DNA from: Pseudomonadota bacterium
Lineage (GTDB): Bacteria > Pseudomonadota > Gammaproteobacteria > Xanthomonadales > Xanthomonadaceae
Assembly: GCA_023390905.1 (NCBI GenBank)
Contig: JAEWBY010000047.1
Coordinates: 1 to 64,000 of the forward strand
Direction: 5' to 3'
DNA length: 64,000 nucleotides
Shown here: positions 1 through 9,297 of the stretch, piece after piece
How positions within the stretch are numbered: the first letter of the stretch is position 1
How the letters are laid out: each line of letters starts with the position of its first letter
Translations under genes and position numbers: made by a program
Notes under the pieces: generated by a model
What the model was told of the DNA's origin: nothing
Databases searched by the model: none
What the model saw: the letters and a program-made list of their open reading frames with translations, nothing else

Positions 1-1676
<1,676 letters not shown>

Positions 1677-1797
1677 CGTCCTGTTCGGTGGGACGCGAAG
1701 GGCTCGCATCACGGACGAAGCGGCGGCGCATGCACGAACGGCGGATCGACCCATGCGGGTCATGCGGGCTCGAGCCCGTTGCCGGTCGCATCCTGCG

Positions 1798-1880
1798 AAG
1801 CTTCCCTACGCCGGTCTCAACCGGATCAGGTTCGAAGGGTCTGTCTCAATCGCCGGCCAGCCGGCGATACCCCCGCTTCG
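1798..1880 (-). promoter_or_regulatory. TPP riboswitch (THI element) of thiC
   Basis: Read on the minus strand, the segment contains the conserved THI-box pieces in order: a GGGGGT opening strand, a variable GC-rich stem, TTGAGACAGACCCTT, CGAACCTGATCCGG and the closing GCGTAGGGA. These match the CTGAGA, ACCCTTTGAACCTGATCTGG and GCGTAGGGA blocks of thiamine pyrophosphate aptamers. It ends about 120 bases before the thiC start, the usual position for a switch that controls translation or early termination. Confidence 0.95.
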
Positions 1881-1886
1881 GCCGCT

Positions 1887-1915
1887 ATTAGACATGCAAT
1901 CGCCGGCGCTGTCAT
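1887..1915 (-). promoter_or_regulatory. Likely sigma-70 promoter of thiC
   Basis: On the minus strand ATGACA (1915-1910) and TCTAAT (1892-1887) each match the sigma-70 consensus at five of six positions and are separated by exactly 17 bases. Transcription would begin near 1880, precisely at the first stem strand of the TPP riboswitch, which supports both calls. Inference from sequence only. Confidence 0.65.
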
Positions 1916-1968
1916 GCGGTATGGCGAGGTCAGCCGACACGGGGAGCAAGCGCCGGATCCGGGAAATG

Positions 1969-2847
1969 TCAGTCCATATCCCGCGCCCTGTACTGCGTCA
2001 TCGCTTCCAGCGCGCCCGGCGGCGCATCGATGAAGCGCACCGCGTCGCCGAATTCCGGCCAACCGTAACGCAGGCCGGCCATGACGGCCGGGTCATGCCG
2101 GTCCACCGAACGCAGCAGATCGGCGATCCGCGGACAGGGCACGCGCGCGGACTCCCGGCACAGCAACGGACCGGGCGGAATGACCGGCGAGCGCCACACT
2201 TCGTGCAGCCCCTGCGGCCGTGCATCGAACACGTCCGCCGCCAGCGCCGCCACATCGGCACGGCCTTCATGCACCGCCGCGAGCGCGGCGGCATGCGAAC
2301 CGGCGAAACCGAGCGCGGCGAAATCGTCGGAGGTCAGGCCCTGCGTGGACAGGAACGACAACGGGACGAAGCCGCCGGAGGCCGAATCGGCACCGACGAG
2401 CACGATCCGCATCGACCCGGCACGCTGCTTGAGTTGTGCAGGCGTCATCGGTTGCCGGCTGACGATCACCGAACGATAGCGCTGCGCCTGCGCGGGCGGC
2501 ACATCCGGCACCGGCAATGTGGCGATGGCTCCCTCGCCGGCCTGCGCCTTGAGGAACGCATGCAGGTTCGGCACGGCGACGTCGATCTCGCCCCGCTGCA
2601 TCGCATCCACCAACGCCGACGGGGACGGCAGCACCCGCACGCGTGCCTCCCGCTGCAACATCCGCCCCAGATATGCGGCCAGCGGACCGATCGCCGCCGC
2701 ACGATCGCGATCGGGATAGGCATAGGTGGCGACGACGATCGTCTCCGCCACATCGGCAGCGTGATCGTGGTTCGCCAGCGCCCCCGGTGTCACCGGGGTG
2801 GCGCACACCGCGATCGACAGGCACAGGCCCGTGAAGACGCGGCGCAT
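1969..2847 (-). CDS. PhnD/SsuA-like periplasmic substrate-binding protein
   Basis: A 292-residue protein with a signal peptide (cleavage near residue 25, ...TPGALA) and the two-lobe pattern of phosphate/phosphonate-type binding proteins: VVATYAYPDRDRAAAIGPLAAYL near the N-terminus, IDVAVPNLHAFLK in the middle and HEGRADVAALAADVF later. Its start codon overlaps the ilvD stop by one base (TGATG), so it should be translated with ilvD. No permease or ATPase gene is adjacent, so it is an orphan. The ligand is unknown. A role in thiamine-precursor uptake is conceivable because thiC follows, but it lies upstream of the riboswitch and is not controlled by it. Confidence 0.8.
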   Translation of the reverse strand: MRRVFTGLCLSIAVCATPVTPGALANHDHAADVAETIVVATYAYPDRDRAAAIGPLAAYLGRMLQREARVRVLPSPSALVDAMQRGEIDVAVPNLHAFLKAQAGEGAIATLPVPDVPPAQAQRYRSVIVSRQPMTPAQLKQRAGSMRIVLVGADSASGGFVPLSFLSTQGLTSDDFAALGFAGSHAAALAAVHEGRADVAALAADVFDARPQGLHEVWRSPVIPPGPLLCRESARVPCPRIADLLRSVDRHDPAVMAGLRYGWPEFGDAVRFIDAPPGALEAMTQYRARDMD

Positions 2848-4688
2848 CAGATTCGATCCAGCAACGCTCGATCGCGTACCGCGCCCTTGTCAGCGCTCGT
2901 GGCCAGCAATGCATAGGCCTTCAGCGCCGTGCTGACCTGTCGCGTGCGCGGCGCGGCCGGTTTCCATCCGCGTGCATCCTGCGCGGCGCGGCGCATCGCC
3001 AGCGCTTCGTCGCTGATCAGCAGATCGATCGTGCGCGCTGGAATGTCGATGCGGATGCGATCGCCGTCCTGCACCAGGCCAATGGCGCCGCCGGCCGCGG
3101 CCTCGGGCGACGCATGTCCGATCGACAGCCCCGAAGTTCCACCCGAGAAGCGCCCGTCCGTCAGCAATGCGCACTGCTTGCCCAAGCCTTTCGATTTCAG
3201 GTAACTGGTCGGGTACAGCATCTCCTGCATGCCCGGCCCGCCCTTGGGACCTTCGTAGCGAATCACCACCACGTCGCCGGCCTTCACCTCATCACCGAGA
3301 ATGCCCTTGACCGCCGCATCCTGGCTTTCATAGACACGCGCGGTGCCTTCAAACACATGGATGGACTCATCCACGCCGGCCGTCTTCACCACGCAGCCAT
3401 CGCGCGCGATGTTGCCGTACAGCACCGCCAGCCCGCCCTCGGCCGAGTACGCATGTGCGACATCGCGGATGCAACCTTCGCTGCGATCGCTATCCAGCGA
3501 AGGCCAGCGCGTGTCCTGGCTGAAGGCGATCTGGGTCGGAATGCCCGCCGGGCCGGCGCGATAGAACTGCTGCACATCGGCATCCGACGTGAGCGCCACA
3601 TCCCATTGCGCGATCGCATCGCCGAGCGTCTTCGCATGCACGGTGGCCGCGCCGTCATGCAGCAGTCCGCCGCGCGACAGCTCGCCCAGGATCGCCATGA
3701 TGCCGCCGGCGCGATGGACATCCTCGATGTGGTACTTCTGCGTGTTGGGCGCGACCTTGCACAGTTGCGGCACGCGTCGCGAGAGGCGATCGATGTCGCG
3801 CATGCCGAAATCGACCTCCGCCTCCTGCGCGGCAGCGAGCAGGTGCAGGATCGTGTTGGTCGATCCGCCCATCGCGATGTCGAGCGTCATTGCATTCTCG
3901 AACGCCTCGAACGTGGCGATGCCGCGCGGCAGCGCGGTCGGGTCCTCCGCGCCATACCAGCGATGGCACAGCTCGACGGCGATGCGGCCGGCGCGCTTGA
4001 ACAATGATTCGCGATCGGCGTGGGTGGCCACGACCGTGCCGTTGCCCGGCAAGGACAACCCCAGCGCTTCAGTCAGGCAGTTCATCGAATTGGCGGTGAA
4101 CATGCCCGAGCACGAGCCGCAGGTCGGGCACGCGCTGCGCTCGATCGCGGCCACCTGTTCGTCGGTCGCCTCCGGATCGGCCGCCATCACCATCGCATCG
4201 ATCAGATCGAGCTTGTGATCGGCCAGCCGCGTCTTGCCCGCCTCCATCGGCCCGCCGGAAACGAACACGGTCGGGATGTTCAGCCGCAGCGCCGCCATCA
4301 GCATGCCCGGCGTGATCTTGTCGCAGTTGGAAATGCACACCAGCGCGTCGGCGCAGTGCGCGTTGACCATGTACTCGACCGAGTCGGCGATGATCTCGCG
4401 GCTCGGCAACGAATACAGCATGCCGTCGTGGCCCATCGCGATGCCGTCATCGACGGCAATCGTGTCGAATTCCTTCGCCACGCCGCCGACGCGTTCGATC
4501 TCGCGCGCGACGAGCTGTCCGAGATCCTTCAGGTGCACGTGGCCCGGAACGAACTGGGTGAAGGAATTGGCGATCGCGATGATCGGTTTGTGGAAGTCGC
4601 TGTCGGTCATGCCGGTCGCGCGCCACAGGGCACGCGCGCCCGCCATGTTGCGGCCATGGGTAGAGGTCTTGGATCGGTATTCGGGCAT
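2847..4688 (-). CDS. ilvD: Dihydroxy-acid dehydratase
   Basis: IlvD dehydrates dihydroxy-isovalerate and dihydroxy-methylvalerate to the 2-keto acids that become valine, leucine and isoleucine. The 613-residue product has the normal family length. Iron-sulfur ligands are visible in CISNCDK (Cys122) and CGSCSGMF (Cys193), and the C-terminal half carries GRFSGGTSGLSIGH. I start at ATG 4688 (MPEYRSKTSTHGRNMAGARA), which matches the usual beginning; an upstream in-frame ATG at 4757 adds 23 residues unlike the family. It is transcribed away from the ilvC operon across a shared regulatory region and is coupled to the binding-protein gene after it. Confidence 0.97.
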   Translation of the reverse strand: MPEYRSKTSTHGRNMAGARALWRATGMTDSDFHKPIIAIANSFTQFVPGHVHLKDLGQLVAREIERVGGVAKEFDTIAVDDGIAMGHDGMLYSLPSREIIADSVEYMVNAHCADALVCISNCDKITPGMLMAALRLNIPTVFVSGGPMEAGKTRLADHKLDLIDAMVMAADPEATDEQVAAIERSACPTCGSCSGMFTANSMNCLTEALGLSLPGNGTVVATHADRESLFKRAGRIAVELCHRWYGAEDPTALPRGIATFEAFENAMTLDIAMGGSTNTILHLLAAAQEAEVDFGMRDIDRLSRRVPQLCKVAPNTQKYHIEDVHRAGGIMAILGELSRGGLLHDGAATVHAKTLGDAIAQWDVALTSDADVQQFYRAGPAGIPTQIAFSQDTRWPSLDSDRSEGCIRDVAHAYSAEGGLAVLYGNIARDGCVVKTAGVDESIHVFEGTARVYESQDAAVKGILGDEVKAGDVVVIRYEGPKGGPGMQEMLYPTSYLKSKGLGKQCALLTDGRFSGGTSGLSIGHASPEAAAGGAIGLVQDGDRIRIDIPARTIDLLISDEALAMRRAAQDARGWKPAAPRTRQVSTALKAYALLATSADKGAVRDRALLDRI

Positions 4689-4742
4689 GAGTCTGCGTGG
4701 GATGTTCGAGGTGCGGTGGCGCGTGTTTTGCAGTGTTTCCGG

Positions 4743-4760
4743 TGGTTGCAGTTGCAACCA
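4743..4760. promoter_or_regulatory. Perfect palindrome, candidate operator
   Basis: TGGTTGCA-GT-TGCAACCA is a perfect inverted repeat with 8-base arms around a 2-base centre. It lies 55 bases upstream of ilvD and about 55 bases upstream of the rightward -35 box, where a dimeric regulator could control both directions. The sequence TTGCAAC recurs at 4855-4861, at the start of the leader peptide. The cognate protein is not identifiable from the window. Confidence 0.5.
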
Positions 4761-4815
4761 TCAACACGCGGATGCGCCGGCCATCGGGACATTACAGAAA
4801 AAAATTCATGCGCGC

Positions 4816-4844
4816 TTGACAAGCGCGGAAGCGGCATGTTTCTC
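4816..4844 (+). promoter_or_regulatory. Promoter of the ilv-leu operon
   Basis: A perfect TTGACA (4816-4821) is followed after 17 bases by TTTCTC (4839-4844), a poor -10 hexamer. A run of seven A residues within 4791-4810 just upstream resembles an UP element. Initiation 7-8 bases after the -10 would fall on the ATG of the leader peptide at 4852, giving an mRNA with no 5' untranslated region. The -35 is strong evidence; the -10 is weak. Confidence 0.55.
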
Positions 4845-4851
4845 TTGCCGC

Positions 4852-4971
4852 ATGTTGCAACGCCACACGCCCCTGACCGACTCGATGATGACCGCCCGCC
4901 CGGCGGCCAGCGTTGTCCTCGTCCTCGTCCTTATTACCTCGCCAACAGGTGCGGGACGAACCGGCGTGTAA
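4852..4971 (+). CDS. ilvL: ilv-leu operon leader peptide (attenuation)
   Basis: A 39-codon reading frame, MLQRHTPLTD through to ...GAGRTGV and TAA, carries the run VVLVLVLI at residues 21-28: eight consecutive branched-chain codons covering all three products of the operon behind it. Ribosome stalling here when Val, Leu or Ile tRNAs are uncharged would decide the downstream RNA fold. No Shine-Dalgarno sequence precedes ATG 4852; internal ATGs at 4885 and 4888 also lack one. Position, codon content and the attenuator that follows make the role clear, although the exact start is not certain. Confidence 0.88.
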   Translation: MLQRHTPLTDSMMTARPAASVVLVLVLITSPTGAGRTGV

Positions 4972-5030
4972 GCAGAAACCAACGCCAGATTCGCAAAACC
5001 CCGCACCGAAAGGCGCGGGGTTTTTTGTTG
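4948..5030 (+). terminator. Attenuator of the ilv-leu operon
   Basis: The terminator stem pairs CCCCGC (4999-5004) with GCGGGG (5015-5020), extended inside by CC/GG around GAAA, and is followed by six T (5021-5026). GGTGCGGG at 4948-4955, inside the end of the leader frame, is perfectly complementary to CCCGCACC at 5000-5007, the left arm of the terminator, and so forms the antiterminator. A ribosome stalled on the Val/Leu run leaves 4948-4955 free to pair; a ribosome that reaches the stop at 4971 covers it and the terminator forms. Confidence 0.88.
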
Positions 5031-5076
5031 CCGCAGGTTTTCATCGCACTCCCTCCGACCTTTCAAGGAACCCAGC

Positions 5077-6090
5077 ATGACCACCACCGCAGACACCTCA
5101 CTCCCGCAACCGCGCATCGCGATCGTCGGCTATGGCAGCCAGGGCCGCGCGCATGCGCTGAACCTGCGCGAATCCGGTTTCGACGTCGTGGTCGGCCTGC
5201 GGCCCGGTGGACCGACCGAAGCCAAGGCGCAGGCCGACGGCTTCATCGTCAAGGCGCCCGCCGATGCGGTGAAGGATGCCGATCTGGTCGCCGTGCTGAC
5301 GCCGGACATGGTGCAGAAGCAGCTCTACAACGAAGTGCTGGCGCCGAACATGAAGCAGGGCGCCTGCCTGCTGTTCGCGCATGGTCTCAACGTGCACTAC
5401 GGGCTGATCACGCCGCGCGAGGATCTGGACGTGGTGCTGGTCGCGCCCAAGGGCCCGGGCGCGCTGGTGCGTCGCGAATACGAAATCGGTCGCGGCGTGC
5501 CGTGCATCTACGCGATCTACCAGGACAAGAGCGGCCACGCCGAAGCGCTGGCGCTGGCCTACGCCGGCGGCCTGGGCGGCGCGCGGGCCAACATCATCAA
5601 GACCACCTTCAAGGAAGAAACCGAAACCGATCTGTTCGGCGAGCAGGCCGTACTGTGCGGCGGCGCCTCGTCGCTGGTGCAGGCCGGCTTCGAGACGCTG
5701 GTGGAAGCCGGCTACCAGCCGGAGATCGCCTACTACGAAGTGCTGCACGAGCTGAAGCTGATCGTCGATCTGTTCTACGAAGGCGGCATCACCCGCATGC
5801 TGGAGTTCGTGTCCGAGACCGCGCAGTACGGTGACTACGTCAGCGGCCCGCGCGTGATCGACGCCGGCACCAAGGCGCGCATGAAGGACGTGCTGAAGGA
5901 CATCCAGGACGGCACCTTCACCCGGAACTGGATCGCCGAATACGAAGCCGGCCTGCCGAACTACAGGAAGTACAAGCAGGCCGATCTGGAACATCCGATC
6001 GAAGCGGTCGGCCAGCGCCTGCGCGCCAAGATGGTGTGGCTGCAGGCCAATGCGTCGCAGGCCGACTCGGAACAGGCCGCCGCCGCATGA
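5077..6090 (+). CDS. ilvC: Ketol-acid reductoisomerase (NADP+)
   Basis: IlvC isomerises and reduces acetolactate and acetohydroxybutyrate, the second common step of valine, leucine and isoleucine synthesis. The 337-residue protein is the short class I form: an N-terminal Rossmann domain with IAIVGYGSQGRAHALNLRES (residues about 13-32) and a C-terminal knotted domain with the metal-binding acidic residues in ETDLFGEQAVLCGG and YYEVLHELKLIVDLFYEGG. The ATG at 5077 follows AAGGAAC at good spacing. It is the first gene of the operon, about 50 bases after the attenuator, and its TGA overlaps the ATG of ilvG (ATGA). Confidence 0.98.
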   Translation: MTTTADTSLPQPRIAIVGYGSQGRAHALNLRESGFDVVVGLRPGGPTEAKAQADGFIVKAPADAVKDADLVAVLTPDMVQKQLYNEVLAPNMKQGACLLFAHGLNVHYGLITPREDLDVVLVAPKGPGALVRREYEIGRGVPCIYAIYQDKSGHAEALALAYAGGLGGARANIIKTTFKEETETDLFGEQAVLCGGASSLVQAGFETLVEAGYQPEIAYYEVLHELKLIVDLFYEGGITRMLEFVSETAQYGDYVSGPRVIDAGTKARMKDVLKDIQDGTFTRNWIAEYEAGLPNYRKYKQADLEHPIEAVGQRLRAKMVWLQANASQADSEQAAAA

Positions 6091-7811
6091 ACGCCATTGC
6101 CGCCAGTGCACCGCGCAACGGCGCACGCTGGCTGACGCAGGCGCTGGAAGCCGAAGGCGTGGACACGCTGTTCGGTTATCCCGGCGGCACCATCATGCCG
6201 TTCTACGACGCACTGGTGGATTCCTCGCTGAAGCACATCCTGGTGCGTCACGAGCAGGGTGCGGCGCTGGCGGCCAATGGATATGCGCGCGCCAGCGGCA
6301 AGGTCGGCGTATGCGTGGCGACCTCCGGCCCCGGCGCATCGAACCTGGTGACCGGCATCGCCGATGCCATGCTGGATTCGGTGCCGATGGTGTGCCTGAC
6401 CGGCCAGGTCGCCACCCCGCTGATGGGCACCGATGCCTTCCAGGAACTGGACGTATTCGGGCTGACGATGCCGATCGTCAAGCACAGCTTCCTGGCGCGG
6501 CGCGTGGAGGATCTGCCGGAGATGGTGCGCGAGGCCTTCCGCATCGCGCGCGAAGGCCGGCCCGGCCCGGTGCTGATCGATCTGCCCAAGGACGTGCAGA
6601 TGGCCGATGCCTCGCATCTGCCCGAACACGTGCCGGCGACCGTGGATCCGGTGCCTGCGCCCGCCGAGGATCGGCTGGCCGAAGCGCTGGCGGCGATCGC
6701 CGGTGCGGAAAAGCCGGTGATCTATGGCGGCGGCGGCATCGCGCTGGCCAGCGCGGTGGAGGCGTTCCGCCAGTTCGTCGAAGCCACGCGCATTCCCACC
6801 GTGCTGACGTTGCGCGGCCTGGGCGCGCTGCCTGGCCAGCATCCGCAGTTCCTCGGCATGCTGGGCATGCACGGCACGCGCGCGGCCAACATGGCGGTGC
6901 AGGAATCGGATCTGCTGATCGTGGTCGGTGCACGCTTCGACGATCGCGCGACCGGCAAGCTGCCGGAGTTCGCACCGTTCGCGCGCGTCATCCATCTGGA
7001 TGCCGACGCCTACGAGATCTCCAAGCTGCGCAACGCCGACATCGCCGTGCCCGGTGACGTCGCCACCAGCCTGCGCACGCTGAGCGCCGCGCGCAGCACG
7101 TGCGAGGACTGGGCCAGGCGCTGCGGTTCCAATCGCGAGCGCCACGGCTTCCGCTACGACGCGCCGGGCTCGGACATCTATGCACCGGGCCTGCTGAAGC
7201 GGCTGAGCGAAGTCGCGCCCGCCGACACGATCATCGCCTGCGATGTCGGCCAGCATCAGATGTGGGTGGCGCAGCATTGCCGGTTCAACGATCCGCGCAA
7301 TCATCTGACCAGCGGCGCACTGGGCACGATGGGCTTCGGCCTGCCGGCCGCGATGGGCGCGCAGTTCGCGTGTCCGGATCGCACCGTCGTGCTGGTCAGC
7401 GGCGATGGCAGTTTCATGATGAACGTGCAGGAACTGGCGACCGTCGCGCGTTGCCGGTTGCCGGTGAAGATCGTGCTGCTGGACAACAGCGCGCTGGGCA
7501 TGGTCCGGCAGTGGCAGGAACTGTTCTTCGCCGAGCGCTACAGCGAGATCGATCTGTCGGACAACCCCGACTTCGCCGCGCTGGCGCGCGTGTTCGGCAT
7601 CCCCGCACAGCGCATCGAGCAACGCAGTGAAATCGACCAGGCGCTGGCGTCGCTGCTGGCCCAACCCGGCCCGGCGCTGCTGCACGTGGCGATCGACATC
7701 AAGGCCAACGTGTGGCCTCTGGTCCCGCCGAACCACGCCAACAGCTCGATGCTGGAAGCCAATCCCGCCAAGCAGAGTCCGGAGCCCTCCTCCCATGCGA
7801 TACCGGCTTGA
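6087..7811 (+). CDS. ilvG: Acetolactate synthase, large catalytic subunit
   Basis: This 574-residue thiamine-diphosphate enzyme condenses pyruvate with pyruvate or 2-ketobutyrate, the first common branched-chain step. Visible features are the catalytic glutamate in RHEQGAALAANGYARA, the FAD/ThDP core, and the ThDP motif that starts GDGSFMMNVQELATVARC and ends LDN about 25 residues later. The ATG at 6087 overlaps the ilvC stop; an earlier in-frame start lies inside ilvC and is not family-like. The 17-base overlap with the next gene implies coupled synthesis of catalytic and regulatory subunits. Confidence 0.97.
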   Translation: MNAIAASAPRNGARWLTQALEAEGVDTLFGYPGGTIMPFYDALVDSSLKHILVRHEQGAALAANGYARASGKVGVCVATSGPGASNLVTGIADAMLDSVPMVCLTGQVATPLMGTDAFQELDVFGLTMPIVKHSFLARRVEDLPEMVREAFRIAREGRPGPVLIDLPKDVQMADASHLPEHVPATVDPVPAPAEDRLAEALAAIAGAEKPVIYGGGGIALASAVEAFRQFVEATRIPTVLTLRGLGALPGQHPQFLGMLGMHGTRAANMAVQESDLLIVVGARFDDRATGKLPEFAPFARVIHLDADAYEISKLRNADIAVPGDVATSLRTLSAARSTCEDWARRCGSNRERHGFRYDAPGSDIYAPGLLKRLSEVAPADTIIACDVGQHQMWVAQHCRFNDPRNHLTSGALGTMGFGLPAAMGAQFACPDRTVVLVSGDGSFMMNVQELATVARCRLPVKIVLLDNSALGMVRQWQELFFAERYSEIDLSDNPDFAALARVFGIPAQRIEQRSEIDQALASLLAQPGPALLHVAIDIKANVWPLVPPNHANSSMLEANPAKQSPEPSSHAIPA

Positions 7812-8034
7812 TCTGGTGCTGAAACCGGCCGAGGGCGCATTGACGCGCGTGATCGGCATGGCCGAACGCCGCGGCTTCGCGCCGCGCGCGATCAACGGCG
7901 AACCGGCGCTGCCCGACGGACGCTGGCGCGTGCAACTGGTGGTGGATGGCCAGCGTCCTCCTGAGACCCTGCGCCTGCAGATGCAGAAGATCTACGACTG
8001 CGAATCGGTGGAGATCACCGAGGTGGCGTCGTGA
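7795..8034 (+). CDS. ilvM: Acetolactate synthase small subunit, IlvM type
   Basis: A 79-residue ACT-domain protein (MRYRLDLVLKPAEGALTRVI..., ending YDCESVEITEVAS) of the short IlvM class, the regulatory partner of IlvG. The beta-alpha-beta pattern of an ACT domain is evident, with a glycine-containing turn near residues 13-21. The chosen ATG (7795) lies inside ilvG with a 17-base overlap, the normal arrangement for this pair. IlvM-type partners in enterobacteria confer valine insensitivity; whether that holds here is inference. Confidence 0.92.
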   Translation: MRYRLDLVLKPAEGALTRVIGMAERRGFAPRAINGEPALPDGRWRVQLVVDGQRPPETLRLQMQKIYDCESVEITEVAS

Positions 8035-8134
8035 TGGGCGCGCCACGCAGCGATAACCGTGAGCCGATAGCCGTGGGCCGGCAAAGCGCGGCGTGCGCGA
8101 TTCGGACGCATCATCAACCCCGGAGGTCGGTTCT

Positions 8135-8176
8135 TCCCGGCTATCCGCTCCCGGCTACCCGCTCCCGACTTCGCGC
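8135..8176 (+). repeat. Three 14-bp tandem repeats before ilvA
   Basis: TCCCGGCTATCCGC (8135-8148), TCCCGGCTACCCGC (8149-8162) and the diverged TCCCGACTTCGCGC (8163-8176) stand head to tail directly before the ilvA start at 8179. They fill part of the only sizeable gap (144 bases) in an operon whose other genes overlap. The unit resembles the degenerate intergenic repeat seen elsewhere in the window. Confidence 0.75.
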
Positions 8177-8178
8177 CC

Positions 8179-9297
8179 ATGCCTGATTCCGGCCGCACGT
8201 CCAGCGAAGAAAGCGACGTCGGCGACGTCCGTGTCGGCGTGGCCGACGTGCTGGCGGCGCAGGCGCGGTTGCGCCGCTATCTGCCGGCGACGCCGGTGCA
8301 CCAGGCCGAGCGTTTCGGCGTGATGCTCAAGCTGGAGAATCTGCAGCGCACGGGCTCGTACAAGGTGCGTGGTGCGTTGAACGCGTTGCTGGCCGCGCGC
8401 GAACGCGGTGATCGCCGCCCGGTGATCTGCGCTTCGGCCGGCAATCATGCGCAGGGGGTGGCATGGGCCGCGTATCGGCTGGGCGTACAGGCGATCACGG
8501 TGATGCCGCATGGCGCACCGGAAACCAAGATCGCAGGAGTCGCGCACTGGGGCGCGATGGTGCGCCAGCACGGCGCGAGCTATGACGAAGCCTACGCGTT
8601 CGCCCGCGAACTGGCCGATCAGAACGGCTACCGCTTCCTGTCCGCCTTCGACGACCCGGACGTGATCGCCGGCCAGGGCACGGTCGGCATCGAGATCGCG
8701 CCACATGCACCGGACGTGGTGATCGTGCCGATCGGCGGAGGCGGCCTGGCCTCGGGCGTGGCGCTGGCGCTGAAGTCGCAGGGCGTGCGCGTGATCGGCG
8801 CGCAGGTCGAAGGCGTCGACTCGATGGCGCGCGCGATGCGCGGCGACGTGGACGCACGCGACCCGGCCGCCTCGCTCGCCGATGGCGTTCGCGTGAAGGT
8901 TCCCGGCTTCCTGACCCGCCGGCTGTGCACGCAACTGCTCGATGATGTGGTCATCGTGCGCGAAGCCGAGCTGCGCGAAACGCTGGTGCGGCTGGCGCTG
9001 GAAGAACACGTGATCGCCGAGGGCGCCGGTGCGCTGGCGCTGGCGGCGGGCCGGCGCGTGGCCGGCAAGCGCAAGTGCGCGGTGGTCTCCGGCGGCAACA
9101 TCGATGCCAGCGTGCTTGCGCAGTTGCTGTCGGACGTGCGGCCACGCCCGCCGCGCAAACCGCGCCGTCGCAATCGCGAAGGCGAGCCTTCGCTTGCACG
9201 GCCATCGCTTCCCGCCTCCGTCACTGCCCTTCCCATCACAGCGCCCAAGCCCCAACCCCGGCGCGCCATCGCCGCCGTAGAGGAAACCAGCTGGTGA
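8179..9297 (+). CDS. ilvA: Threonine dehydratase without ACT domain
   Basis: A PLP enzyme that deaminates threonine to 2-ketobutyrate, committing carbon to isoleucine. Of 372 residues, about 10-325 form the fold type II core: the PLP lysine in GSYKVRGALNAL, SAGNHAQGVAWAA, the glycine loop PIGGGGLASG and SGGNID. The regulatory ACT domains of biosynthetic IlvA (about 500 residues) are absent, so the size resembles catabolic TdcB. Instead there is a basic, proline-rich tail of about 50 residues (from RPRPPRKPRRRNREGE onward). No Shine-Dalgarno is seen before ATG 8179; a later GTG start cannot be excluded. Its TGA overlaps the likely GTG of leuA. Confidence 0.9.
   Translation: MPDSGRTSSEESDVGDVRVGVADVLAAQARLRRYLPATPVHQAERFGVMLKLENLQRTGSYKVRGALNALLAARERGDRRPVICASAGNHAQGVAWAAYRLGVQAITVMPHGAPETKIAGVAHWGAMVRQHGASYDEAYAFARELADQNGYRFLSAFDDPDVIAGQGTVGIEIAPHAPDVVIVPIGGGGLASGVALALKSQGVRVIGAQVEGVDSMARAMRGDVDARDPAASLADGVRVKVPGFLTRRLCTQLLDDVVIVREAELRETLVRLALEEHVIAEGAGALALAAGRRVAGKRKCAVVSGGNIDASVLAQLLSDVRPRPPRKPRRRNREGEPSLARPSLPASVTALPITAPKPQPRRAIAAVEETSW

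Larger units (their letters stand above)
4689..4851. promoter_or_regulatory. Divergent control region between ilvD and the ilv-leu leader
   Basis: This stretch between ilvD (leftward) and the ilv leader peptide (rightward) encodes no recognisable protein. It holds a perfect palindrome at 4743-4760, an A-rich segment at 4791-4810 that could act as an UP element, and a TTGACA box at 4816. I could not find a convincing minus-strand promoter for ilvD with normal spacing. Confidence 0.7.

Noticed and set aside
4020..5834. A 604-codon open frame running from antisense ilvD across the leader into ilvC
   Set aside because: It crosses the attenuator and two confident genes, and its sequence has no recognisable domain.
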